Below, in pieces: positions 24,721 through 32,029 of a DNA stretch of 64,000 nt. The translations under genes and the position numbers were made by a program. The notes beneath the pieces are model-generated. The model saw only the letters and a program-made list of their open reading frames with translations, had not been told where the DNA came from and did not search any database. Positions within the stretch are counted from its first letter, which is position 1. Every line of letters begins with the position of its first letter. Source of the stretch: Collimonas sp. OK607 (GTDB lineage Bacteria; Pseudomonadota; Gammaproteobacteria; Burkholderiales; Burkholderiaceae_D); contig NZ_FOKF01000019.1 of the NCBI RefSeq assembly GCF_900111995.1, positions 1 through 64,000 of the forward strand, given 5' to 3'.

Positions 24721-25434
24721 ATGGCGGATCTTTCCCCCGCTCAGCGCCATAAAACCCGCATCCTGGCCGAACGCGCTGCCGCCGACGCTGCCCCTGGCGG
24801 CATTACTGGCGGCAGTGCCTACGAAATGATGCTCTACAAGTTGGCCAACGACCGCCGCAGCTTGAGCAGCATCCAGTCGATGGAACGCAAGATCGAGGTC
24901 AAGGCCACATTGCTGCCTGAGTATCAGGACTGGATTGACGGTGTGCTGTCCAAAGGTCAAGGCGGCCAGGACGATGTGTTTACCGCGCTCCTGGTGTGGC
25001 ATATCGACTGCGGCGAGTATGTGAGAGCGGTCGATATGGCGCGCTATGCCGTTGCCCACAAGCTGACCTTGCCGGACCAGTTCAACCGCGATATTCCGAC
25101 GATGCTGCTGGATGAGTTTTCCGCCGCTTTCCTGAAGGGCAAGCTGGCCGGCGACCCGGTCGGCGCCGTCGCCATTTTGGCCCAGGTGCAGCAAATGACT
25201 GAACACTGCGACGCCCCGGACCAGGCACGCGCCAAGCTGTTGAAGGCGATCGCTTACGCGATGCTGGCCCTCCTTGAGCAGGATGGTTCCGAGCTGCTGA
25301 AAGCGTCGCAGCTACCCCAGGCGGAGGCTGCCCACCAGCTCATGGAACGCGCAGTTCAGTTATTTCCCGGCGTGGGCGTTAAACCGACGATGGAACGTCT
25401 GCGCACTCGCATAGTAAAAGCCGTCCCTGGCTAA
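24721..25434 (+). CDS. M: Terminase small (endonuclease) subunit (P2 gpM)
   Basis: A 237-residue gpM. It begins MADLSPAQRHKTRILAERAAADA and has YEMMLYKLANDRRSLSSIQSMERKIEVKATLLPEYQDWIDGVL, the conserved gpM block. gpM recognises and cuts cos, working with gpP. Start chosen at 24721 directly after the N stop. Length fits P2 M (247). Confidence 0.95.
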   Translation: MADLSPAQRHKTRILAERAAADAAPGGITGGSAYEMMLYKLANDRRSLSSIQSMERKIEVKATLLPEYQDWIDGVLSKGQGGQDDVFTALLVWHIDCGEYVRAVDMARYAVAHKLTLPDQFNRDIPTMLLDEFSAAFLKGKLAGDPVGAVAILAQVQQMTEHCDAPDQARAKLLKAIAYAMLALLEQDGSELLKASQLPQAEAAHQLMERAVQLFPGVGVKPTMERLRTRIVKAVPG

Positions 25435-25547
25435 ACAAGCACCCCCTGGCGCACGGCGGCGCGGGTCGATGACTGACTCATTGCGATTTCTTTCTGACGC
25501 CCGCCCACCGCCGATTTATTTACGGATGACTTTTCACTGTTAACCCA

Positions 25548-26042
25548 ATGAGCTTTATTGCTATCGCGCCACCTTCCGCCGGCGCCGGCGCTCCATTGCC
25601 GGAAGTCGGGTGCGTCGAAAACGACGGCTTTTATCCCGATATCGTGCTGCAGGCCATGCGTGACACCATGCGCCTGGACGGCACCGTCACCAGTCCGCGA
25701 CTGATACAGGCAATTGTTGCCGCAGTGCTGCATGTCAATGCGGAGCTGCGCGACTGGAAGCTAGGGCAAATTGCCGCCGGCTTCGCGTCCGTGGCCGCCG
25801 TGCCGGCGGACCGGGTCAATCGGGAAAGCATCCTCAATGCTCACTATCGGCGCGCCGTCTACTGCTGGGCCAAGGCGGATCTCATCGAGCATTACCGCGA
25901 CTACGACAGCACAGCCTCGTCCATGTCCGACAAAAAGATGATGGAAGCGCTGGATAACGCCCCGGCAGAACAGCGTCGTAATGCCCATTGGGCCATCGCC
26001 GACATCATTGGACGACCGCACGTCACGGTGGAACTGATCTGA
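25548..26042 (+). CDS. L: Head completion/stabilisation protein (P2 gpL)
   Basis: A 164-residue gpL. Conserved features are the FYPDIVLQAMRDTMRLDGTVTSPRL block and the C-terminal RRNAHWAIADIIGRPHVTVELI. It seals the filled head at the portal. Its stop overlaps the ATG of gene X. Confidence 0.94.
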   Translation: MSFIAIAPPSAGAGAPLPEVGCVENDGFYPDIVLQAMRDTMRLDGTVTSPRLIQAIVAAVLHVNAELRDWKLGQIAAGFASVAAVPADRVNRESILNAHYRRAVYCWAKADLIEHYRDYDSTASSMSDKKMMEALDNAPAEQRRNAHWAIADIIGRPHVTVELI

Positions 26043-26251
26043 TGCAGGTGCGCGCCCAACAGCATGACACGCTGGACCTGCTGTGCTGGCGTCACTTGGG
26101 CGCCACCGCCAACGTGGTCGAGGCGGCGCTTGAACTTAATCCAGGCCTGGCTGACTACGGGCCGATTCTGCCGCACGGCCTCCTGATCAACCTGCCGGAA
26201 CCTACCGCAACCCCTACTAAAACCGCCCAGGTCGTGAGCCTGTGGGACTAA
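26042..26251 (+). CDS. X: Tail protein X (P2 gpX)
   Basis: A 69-residue LysM-like gpX. It starts MQVRAQQHDTLDLLCWRHLG and ends with the typical ILPHGLLINLPE and VSLWD. It is needed for tail assembly. Start coincides with the L stop (TGATG). Confidence 0.94.
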   Translation: MQVRAQQHDTLDLLCWRHLGATANVVEAALELNPGLADYGPILPHGLLINLPEPTATPTKTAQVVSLWD

Positions 26252-26265
26252 TTGGAGAATCACCT

Positions 26266-26622
26266 ATGGCAGAACCCAGCACCACTACCCTGGTCGTCAC
26301 CACAGCCGCCGGCATCGGTCTGTCGTCGTTGTTCCCTGGTATTGACGGTAACGCACTGATCGGCGCCTTTGCCGGCGCCACACTGGTGGCGATCTCCAGC
26401 AAGAACCTGCCAGTCCTGCAACGCCTGGCCTATATGGTCATTTCCCTGGCGATTGGCTACCTGGCCGCGCCGGAGGTCATCAGCAACACGCCGCTGAAAC
26501 AATCGGGCGTGGCGGCCTTCTTTGCGTCGGCGGCGGCCATTGCGTTGACGCTGCACGGCATCGACCTGATTAAAACCATCGAACTGCCGGCCTGGCTGCG
26601 CAAAGGCGGCAGCCATGACTAA
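26266..26622 (+). CDS. Holin-like membrane protein, lysis cassette
   Basis: A 118-residue protein with about three hydrophobic spans. These are residues about 12-50 (VVTTAAGIGLSSLFPGI ... LIGAFAGATLVAIS), 58-77 (LAYMVISLAIGYLAAPEV) and 86-108 (GVAAFFASAAAIALTLHGIDLI). Proteins of this type precede a second holin-family protein in many beta P2-like phages and are annotated as putative holin. TTGGAGAA precedes the ATG. Confidence 0.75.
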   Translation: MAEPSTTTLVVTTAAGIGLSSLFPGIDGNALIGAFAGATLVAISSKNLPVLQRLAYMVISLAIGYLAAPEVISNTPLKQSGVAAFFASAAAIALTLHGIDLIKTIELPAWLRKGGSHD

Positions 26623-26884
26623 AACCCTGACCATGCTCGCTTTGCTCTCCTACGCCAACACCTGCCTGCGGCTGCTGTGTTACCGGCGTGGCCTGGCAAA
26701 TCACCGCTTGCATGTTTCCCTGGTGGCATGGCTGCTGATTGTCGCTACCGGCACCAGCGCCCTGAAGATCGCTCTGGGCCACGGTAGCCCCTCCATCGGG
26801 CAAACCTGTATCGCCCTTACTTTGTGTGTCCTGGTGCATCGCGCCCAGGGCAACGTCGCCAACATCATCCGAGGATTTCAATGA
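26615..26884 (+). CDS. Phage holin family protein (DUF754-like)
   Basis: An 89-residue protein with two to three hydrophobic spans (ALLSYANTCLRLLCY, HVSLVAWLLIVATGTSALKIAL and QTCIALTLCVLVH). It matches the pattern of the small holin next to the M15 endolysin in P2-like phages. It overlaps both neighbours by 4-8 bases, so the lysis genes are translated as a block. Holin or antiholin roles of this and the preceding gene cannot be told apart by sequence. Confidence 0.78.
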   Translation: MTKTLTMLALLSYANTCLRLLCYRRGLANHRLHVSLVAWLLIVATGTSALKIALGHGSPSIGQTCIALTLCVLVHRAQGNVANIIRGFQ

Positions 26885-27348
26885 CCACCATCACCACACC
26901 ACTGACCGCGCATTTCACCCTGGAAGAATTCACCCGCAGCGACAAGGCGCGGATCCTCTCCATCGACAACACGCCGACGCCGGCCATCGTCGCCAACCTG
27001 CGGCGCCTGGCGAAATTTAACGAACTGGTGCGCCTGGAACTGAGCGGCGCGGCCATGCTCATTTCCAGCGGCTATCGCTGCCAGTCATTGAACCGCGTGG
27101 TCGGCGGCGCCGCCAATAGCGCCCACGTGGACGGCCTGGCCTGCGACTTCACAGCACCGGCATTCGGCACGTCGATGGCCATCTGCCAGGCACTGGAAAA
27201 ATCCTATCTGCAATTCGACCAGTTGATCTATGAGCGCGCCAACGGCGCGGTATGGGTTCACCTGGGCATTGCGGTTGAAGGCAAGACGCCGCGCCGCCAG
27301 GTATTGACCATCGACAGCCGCGGCACCCGGATCGGCCTATGGAATTGA
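26881..27348 (+). CDS. Endolysin, M15 family peptidase
   Basis: A 155-residue peptidase_M15_3 protein. HFTLEEFTRSDKA is the family's first motif. SSGYRCQSLNRVVGGAANSAHVDGLACDF holds the zinc ligands His and Asp of the SxHxxGxAxD signature. WVHLGI contains the third ligand. It cuts the L-Ala-D-Glu or D-Ala peptide bonds of peptidoglycan at lysis. No signal peptide, so it depends on a holin. Confidence 0.92.
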   Translation: MTTITTPLTAHFTLEEFTRSDKARILSIDNTPTPAIVANLRRLAKFNELVRLELSGAAMLISSGYRCQSLNRVVGGAANSAHVDGLACDFTAPAFGTSMAICQALEKSYLQFDQLIYERANGAVWVHLGIAVEGKTPRRQVLTIDSRGTRIGLWN

Positions 27349-27761
27349 TCGTCAAAAGCCTGATAGCTTCCTTGGCAGTCGGCGCGTTGTGCGTGGTGAT
27401 TTACGTCCAGCGCGACGGTCTAGCCGCTGCCAGGGAACGCGCCGAGCGGGCCGAGCAGGAGATCGGCCAGCGCGACACCGTCATCACCGCACTGACGGAC
27501 GCCGCGACCAGGAACGGCAAAGCGGCTGCCAAGCTGCAAACCGCCCATGATCGCATTAGCGCCACCCTTACCGAACGAGAAAACCTGATTGAAAGCCTGC
27601 TACATGACGATCCTACGCTACGCAACTGGGCCGACACTGCTTTGCCTGACGCTGTTGCCCGCCTGCGGGAGCATCCCGCCGCCACCGGCGCCGATGATTA
27701 CCGCCAACGCCTGCCCAGCGATCACCCGTTGCAGCCTGCCGGCGACGGCGCCCAGGACTAA
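27339..27761 (+). CDS. lysB: Rz-like inner-membrane spanin subunit
   Basis: A 140-residue i-spanin (LysB/Rz-like). A single N-terminal transmembrane helix (LIASLAVGALCVVIYVQ) precedes a long periplasmic coiled coil (about residues 28-90: AAARERAERAEQEIGQRDTVITAL...). It links with the Rz1-like lipoprotein encoded within it to breach the outer membrane in the last lysis step. It overlaps the endolysin gene by 10 bases. Confidence 0.88.
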   Translation: MELIVKSLIASLAVGALCVVIYVQRDGLAAARERAERAEQEIGQRDTVITALTDAATRNGKAAAKLQTAHDRISATLTERENLIESLLHDDPTLRNWADTALPDAVARLREHPAATGADDYRQRLPSDHPLQPAGDGAQD

Positions 27762-27882
27762 CGGCGCCTTGCTGCTTGCCCTGGAACGCTCCGAAGCCGC
27801 GTGGGCGATATGCGCGGCCAAGGTGGACGCCGTTGTGGATTGTCAGGGGGATGCCGAGCATGTACAAACCAAAAAGCCTTAG
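27604..27882 (+). CDS. lysC: Rz1-like outer-membrane spanin lipoprotein, embedded in lysB frame
   Basis: A 92-residue small lipoprotein. The signal peptide ends in lipobox LLPAC, followed by a Pro-rich segment GSIPPPPAPM typical of Rz1/LysC. It is read in a different frame from, and starts inside, the Rz-like gene, the classical nested arrangement. Start at ATG 27604 gives a clean signal peptide. It runs 22 bases into gene R. Confidence 0.85.
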   Translation: MTILRYATGPTLLCLTLLPACGSIPPPPAPMITANACPAITRCSLPATAPRTNGALLLALERSEAAWAICAAKVDAVVDCQGDAEHVQTKKP

Positions 27883-28348
27883 AGCGCATCTGACTGCCGT
27901 CAGCGCCGAGTTGCGGCAGAATCCCGATAAGTTGCTGATCTTTGCGGAGAGCGGCAACACCGTGGCGACCGGCACCGCCTCGCTGTCGTTTGAATACCGA
28001 TATAAGCTCAATATCATCATTACCGATTACAGCGGCAGCGAAGATGCGATGATGGTCCCGTTACTGGCCTGGGTGCAATTGCATCAGCGCGACTTGCTGG
28101 ACCATCCGGAGTTGCGCAAAACCGGTATCGGCTTTGATGTGGATTACAACAATCACACCTCGATCGATCTGGCGATCACGCTAGCGCTCACTGAGCGCGT
28201 GGTGGTGAAGCCCGCCGGCGCCGGTCGACTGGAAGTTGTACACCTGGCCGAGCCGCAACCGACGCCGGCCTATACCGACGAGTTCTGGCAAGCCTATGCG
28301 GGCGACGCGTTGCTGGCCGAATGGCATACACCGGCCAACCCGCAATGA
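27860..28348 (+). CDS. R: Tail completion protein R (P2 gpR)
   Basis: A 162-residue gpR. It starts MYKPKSLRAHLTAVSAELRQNPDKLLIF and has YRYKLNIIITDYSG, the conserved block of P2 R. GGGGG nine bases upstream supports ATG 27860. It acts with gpS in finishing the tail before head joining. Confidence 0.92.
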   Translation: MYKPKSLRAHLTAVSAELRQNPDKLLIFAESGNTVATGTASLSFEYRYKLNIIITDYSGSEDAMMVPLLAWVQLHQRDLLDHPELRKTGIGFDVDYNNHTSIDLAITLALTERVVVKPAGAGRLEVVHLAEPQPTPAYTDEFWQAYAGDALLAEWHTPANPQ

Positions 28349-28812
28349 GCGACGATCTCTCTACCCTGGAAGCCTGGGCCGGCGCACTGCTGGCCCAGCT
28401 TCAACCGGGTCAGCGTCGCGTCATCACACGCCGCATTGCGCAAGACTTGCGCCGCAGCCAGGTGCAACGTATCGCCAGCCAGCAGGCGCCGGATGGCGCG
28501 CCCTTCGCGGCACGCAAGCAACGCAAGAGCCTACGCGGTAAAAAAGGAAGAATCAAACGGCAGAAAGCCTCGATGTTTGAGAGGATCCGCACGCAAAAAA
28601 ATCTGAAAATCGAGCAGGACGAAAACCAGTTATCGGTTGGGTTCTTTGGGCGCGTGGCGCGCATTGCCCGTGTGCACCAGGAAGGATTAACCGACAAGGT
28701 CGCAAAAAAAGGGCCGGAATATCGCTATCCGGCCCGGCCTCTACTTGGTTTCAGCGCTACCGATCAAACATTGATTCGAGATTCGCTATTGCGTCATCTG
28801 GATGGATTTTAA
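28345..28812 (+). CDS. S: Tail completion / virion morphogenesis protein S (P2 gpS)
   Basis: A 155-residue gpS. It has the opening LSTLEAWAGALLAQLQPGQRRVITRRIAQDLRRSQVQRI and the conserved C-terminal part QLSVGFFGRVARIARVHQEGLTDKV ... YPARPLLGFSATDQTLIRDSLLRHL. It overlaps R by 4 bases. Two decayed copies of its 3' half occur further right (29426-29524 and 31000-31252), which mark cargo boundaries in the adjacent moron region. Confidence 0.94.
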   Translation: MSDDLSTLEAWAGALLAQLQPGQRRVITRRIAQDLRRSQVQRIASQQAPDGAPFAARKQRKSLRGKKGRIKRQKASMFERIRTQKNLKIEQDENQLSVGFFGRVARIARVHQEGLTDKVAKKGPEYRYPARPLLGFSATDQTLIRDSLLRHLDGF

Positions 28813-28917
28813 TGTGATGGTCTAATGTCTTTTCCAACGTTTTCCTTGACCTGTTCTGACGTTGAACAATGTCCGCAAAGACAGTGAAATACAGTTTTGA
28901 ATAATTTCAATAAAAAA

Positions 28918-29196
28918 TTACAGCCGGGCATCGCCAGTGATGTCTTGAATGCTGACGATGTCGCCCCCACGCTTTGTCATTTCTCGATGACACATGGCGA
29001 CGAGTGCATTGAAATCTACACCTTCTGCCGCACCATCAAGATTATCTTTTATCCACTCGGGGCTAATTGTCCCAGAGTGTCCAACGCGTAGCGCTGTGCC
29101 AATGTATGAGGCGCTGTAAGCACCGCCCTGTTGTTTTTCTGTGACCAGGAACGTAAAAATGACATAAGTGGTTTCGATGAGATATGTCTTGTGCAT
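28918..29196 (-). CDS. Small moron protein, unknown function
   Basis: A 92-residue protein I do not recognise. It begins MHKTYLIETTYVIFTFLVTEKQQGGAYSASYIGTALRV and ends SIQDITGDARL. GAGGAAA nine bases upstream fixes the start. It reads leftward between S and the first S remnant, the opposite direction to the late operon, as morons usually do. The sequence looks like a small globular alpha/beta protein without membrane spans. Confidence 0.55.
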   Translation of the reverse strand: MHKTYLIETTYVIFTFLVTEKQQGGAYSASYIGTALRVGHSGTISPEWIKDNLDGAAEGVDFNALVAMCHREMTKRGGDIVSIQDITGDARL

Positions 29197-29425
29197 GTTG
29201 ATTTCCTCGATCTGTTCCGACGTTGAATGACAGCCCTCAACAGGCGGTCGAATCATCGGAATAACCCACATCTGGGTTACGTCATTTGGCACGAGAGTGA
29301 CTCGATTTTGGATAGTTCCCGCATAAAATAATCATTGCGTATATTTGATGGATTGCATCATGGTCACCTAAATATTGATAGGTACAGGTCCGGTCCCGCG
29401 AGCGCAGGCATTCCATACAAGATGG

Positions 29426-29524
29426 AAAAAAGGGCCGGAAGATTACTATCCAGTCCGGCCCTTACTCGCTTTCCCCCCGCCATGAAGCGTTGATTCGAGA
29501 TTCTTTGTTACGTTATCTTGACTG
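29426..29524 (+). pseudogene. Remnant of the 3' end of gene S (S')
   Basis: About 100 bases aligning with 28705-28800 of gene S. GGGCCGGA, CTATCC, CCGGCC, ACTCG-CTTT and TTGATTCGAGATTC are kept in order. It ends at the same point as S, just before the next cargo gene. No reading frame remains upstream. Confidence 0.75.
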
Positions 29525-29941
29525 CTAGTGTTGCAGCTTGGCACGAAATAGAATATCTCTCAAAATGTGGTCGTCATCGAAAACGATTTTTAACGCGTGG
29601 CCCAACACCGTCAAACTCGTAGTCGTTCCGGAAATTAAAAATAGGTTGGTGTTTGACTCGAAAATGACTTCATTGGCCAGTTGCGGAAATCGTTCCGCGA
29701 TGACTGCTTGCGCAACGGCGTTCCAGTCGCAGCCGTTGCCGGTCCAACCTTCTTCAGCCCGCTCCTTAAATATGTGTGCTTTTTCCTCAAAATGTGAGTC
29801 GAATAAAACTAATACTTTGAAGTCGCCGTCAATAAGTATGAACGGCCAAAACGTTGTAATGTCGACTGACTCATTTTTTCCTCGTGGAGTATCAGCTCTC
29901 GGTGAGCTAGAGGCCAAGCTTGCTATTGGGTCGACCTTCAT
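29525..29941 (-). CDS. Imm51-family immunity protein
   Basis: A 138-residue protein matching the Imm51 polymorphic-toxin immunity pattern. It has an N-terminal FWPFILIDGDFKVLVLFD strand pair, then EEGWTGNGCDWNAVAQAVIAERFPQLANEVIFESNTNLFLISG, equal to the family's G(Y/W).GNG.DW..la....., E..fd.e..mF. I start it at 29941, where GAGAGG precedes the ATG; an ATG at 29986 is possible. No toxin gene is adjacent. As an orphan immunity gene in a prophage it could protect the lysogen from toxins of rivals. Confidence 0.72.
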   Translation of the reverse strand: MKVDPIASLASSSPRADTPRGKNESVDITTFWPFILIDGDFKVLVLFDSHFEEKAHIFKERAEEGWTGNGCDWNAVAQAVIAERFPQLANEVIFESNTNLFLISGTTTSLTVLGHALKIVFDDDHILRDILFRAKLQH

Positions 29942-30159
29942 TGAATGCCTCTCTTTCAACGCGGTTGGACGCAAAAACTTGCTCATGCGTCGCCGTGTGA
30001 TTTAATTAGACGCATACCGAAGCATCTAAATAATAGGAAATCTGACAGTGCAATACATTAATAAAATACAACTTTGAGGAAAATATTTCGACCTCAAGCA
30101 GAAATAGATAATGGATCGCAACTTTGTAAAATCGCGCCATAGCGTTTTCCCGGAAAGGT

Positions 30160-30230
30160 TAAAAAGTTGCGTCACGACATTCGCATTCCAGGTTGTAATC
30201 ACGAGTTTGCGGCTCACACATTGGCTGCCG
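30160..30230 (-). pseudogene. Remnant of the 3' end of the dam gene (dam')
   Basis: On the minus strand it still encodes VSRKLVITTWNANVV-TQLFN, against VSRELVITNWNADVMTQLF at the C-terminus of the intact methyltransferase. Upstream codons are unrelated. It is part of the gene-free stretch 29987-30489, in which I see nothing else. Confidence 0.75.
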
Positions 30231-30489
30231 TCGTTATCAGTTGCGTACCATCGACGGCTCACCAACTCACGTTGGACAGCCGTTACCGTGGCCTGTTCGA
30301 AGCACATTTTGTTTTTAATCACCTTGTATTTTCTGACTAATGATGCGTTGTTGTTATACGTAAATACTCACGTGGGAATTGCGCAACAGCATAGTTAAAT
30401 GGTCTCAATTGTTAGCTTTTTTACTAGTTTATTTGCCATAGACGATTTAATATCAAATCGTCTCCATACAAAAAAAAAGAGGTGACGAC

Positions 30490-30774
30490 ATGGGATGGTT
30501 TAACAAATTGGCGGCCAAATATATTCTGACCCCGGAAAAGCTGGCGGAAAATGAATTACGCGATACACGCTTGGCCTTGTATCAATCAGAACGGCAGTTG
30601 CTGGAAGCGCAAATGCGAGTCGATTATTACTGCAATATTCTGACCTTCCTCGAAGCCATTACCGTCGACGGCGTAGAAAGTGTCGCCGAATCGCAGAGAC
30701 CAAAACTGTCCTCACAAACGCCAGTACCGCAGCGGCGCGCACCAGATCTGAGTTCTTACCGAGGCGGAGCCTGA
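30490..30774 (+). CDS. Small coiled-coil protein in moron array, unknown function
   Basis: A 94-residue protein. The middle (residues about 15-55, KLAENELRDTRLALYQSERQLLEAQMRVDYY) is a strongly predicted helix or coiled coil. The C-terminal third is Pro/Ser-rich and disordered. GAGGTGACGAC before the ATG is a good ribosome-binding site. It reads in the late-operon direction between dam' and S''. I cannot name a function. Confidence 0.6.
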   Translation: MGWFNKLAAKYILTPEKLAENELRDTRLALYQSERQLLEAQMRVDYYCNILTFLEAITVDGVESVAESQRPKLSSQTPVPQRRAPDLSSYRGGA

Positions 30775-30999
30775 CCTCAGACTCGCATGGGTTTCATGCG
30801 GCGCAAACGATCAGGCATGGATCGCTGTTTATGCTTATTCGTTTTCGCCGCAACTCGTGCCGCAACTCCCGCGACGGATGAAGTAAAGAACTGATTACAC
30901 GTCTCAAGCAAGCTTGATTGCGGTCGGCCAGCGTACCCATTGCGAAACGGTAGCTCGCGTCGTCACGCCTAGGGCCGCACGCCTGCCACGCGTTTGTAC

Positions 31000-31252
31000 T
31001 CCCAAAATCGGAAGGCTGCGGTGTTTGAGAAAATTCGCACAAAAAATAAATCTCAAGACCCTGCAGAACGAAAATCAGCTGTCGGTCGGTTTCTTCGGGC
31101 GAGTGGCACGCATCGCTCGCGTGCACCAGGAGGGGTTAACGGATAAGGTCGCAAAAAAGGACCGGCATATCACTATCCGGCCCGGCCTTTACTCGGCTTT
31201 GGCGTCTCTGATCAATCATTGATTCGTGAATCTCTACTGCGGCATTTCGATG
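31000..31252 (+). pseudogene. Remnant of the 3' half of gene S (S'')
   Basis: Aligns over about 245 bases with 28562-28803. The translation still reads NENQLSVGFFGRVARIARVHQEGLTDKVAKK, identical to S for over 25 residues in total, before a frameshift destroys the C-terminus. It lacks the N-terminal half and a start. The stretch 30775-31469 holds nothing else clear. Confidence 0.85.
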
Positions 31253-31469
31253 TAGTAATCACGACTTGATCTGACATGACATGCTCGAACGTGAATGTCT
31301 CGATTCGACGGCGGATCCGAAGCGAATCCAGGACAACACACACATTGGGGTGATTGGGGTTGATGAGGCGCTGGAAAAATTTAACGCGAGGGAATATATG
31401 CCGATATACTTGATGCACGGATCAACGTTATTTAACGTTGACGTCAAAAATTTAAGATGACAGGTCTAC

Positions 31470-31586
31470 ATGAAATATAAACTTGTGCCAAAGAAAAATT
31501 TAATGCCTCGTGTATCTCCATGGTGCAGTTTGTGTGGCGCGCGAGGGCCTGATGATTGCCATTGTGACGTCTCTGACTGCACCTGA
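31470..31586 (+). CDS. Tiny Cys-rich protein (38 aa)
   Basis: A 38-residue frame with CSLCGARGPDDCHC and a final DC: five Cys arranged CxxC...CxC...C, suggesting a small zinc knuckle. AGG five bases upstream of the ATG, and an intrinsic terminator 14 bases after the stop, support it being a real transcription unit. It lies between S'' and dam''. Family unknown. Confidence 0.45.
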   Translation: MKYKLVPKKNLMPRVSPWCSLCGARGPDDCHCDVSDCT

Positions 31587-31599
31587 ATGACATCTCCCG

Positions 31600-31624
31600 C
31601 CGCCAGCATCCTGGCGGTTTTTTT
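31600..31624 (+). terminator. Intrinsic terminator
   Basis: CCGCCAG-CATC-CTGGCGG followed by seven T, directly after the tiny Cys-rich gene. Confidence 0.8.
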
Positions 31625-31708
31625 ACCAAGTAGGGGGTGGGCAAGGGTCAAGGGCCAGGCCGCAGCCCGACCGAAGGGAGGGACCGGGCGAGGACTGGGG
31701 CGAAGCCG

Positions 31709-31818
31709 AATCACTAGTTCGCGGCTCACGCCAAGTTGACCATACGTCCTGCCGATACTGTACTTAATGTCTAACCCCATGTCCGTAAAACCGTCGAACA
31801 CCCGGCGAATATCTGGAG
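31709..31818 (-). pseudogene. Remnant of the 3' end of the dam gene (dam'')
   Basis: The minus-strand frame reads PDIRRVFDGFTDMGLDIKYS and then GVSRELVI, nearly identical to residues about 216-256 of the intact methyltransferase. It then runs into unrelated codons. The rest of 31625-32029 holds no gene that I can support. Confidence 0.85.
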
Positions 31819-32029
31819 CGATTAGCCGACTAGCATGACGTCTAATCAGTGACCGCGTCGTGCATGGCGGGCAGCAGGCCATACCTTCACCATGTCTCGT
31901 CGATGGTTAACCTTACTTCACGCTACGTCATCGGCGGCTTTATCAAGCTGAGCCAAGATGGTGGTTTGGCTTAAACGAACTACAGGGAAAAAGTGCCGCG
32001 CCGCAGGCATTCCCGAAGCACGGCTGATT

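Noticed and set aside
30026-30322. 98-residue frame on the - strand
   Set aside because: Only its VSRKLVITTWNANVV part is meaningful, as the dam' remnant; no independent gene.
30914-31222. 102-residue frame on the + strand as a gene
   Set aside because: It is the S'' remnant with a frameshifted end and no N-terminal half, so I list it as a pseudogene.
31466-31882. 138-residue frame on the - strand
   Set aside because: Contains the dam'' remnant and then runs antisense through the Cys-rich gene and its terminator.
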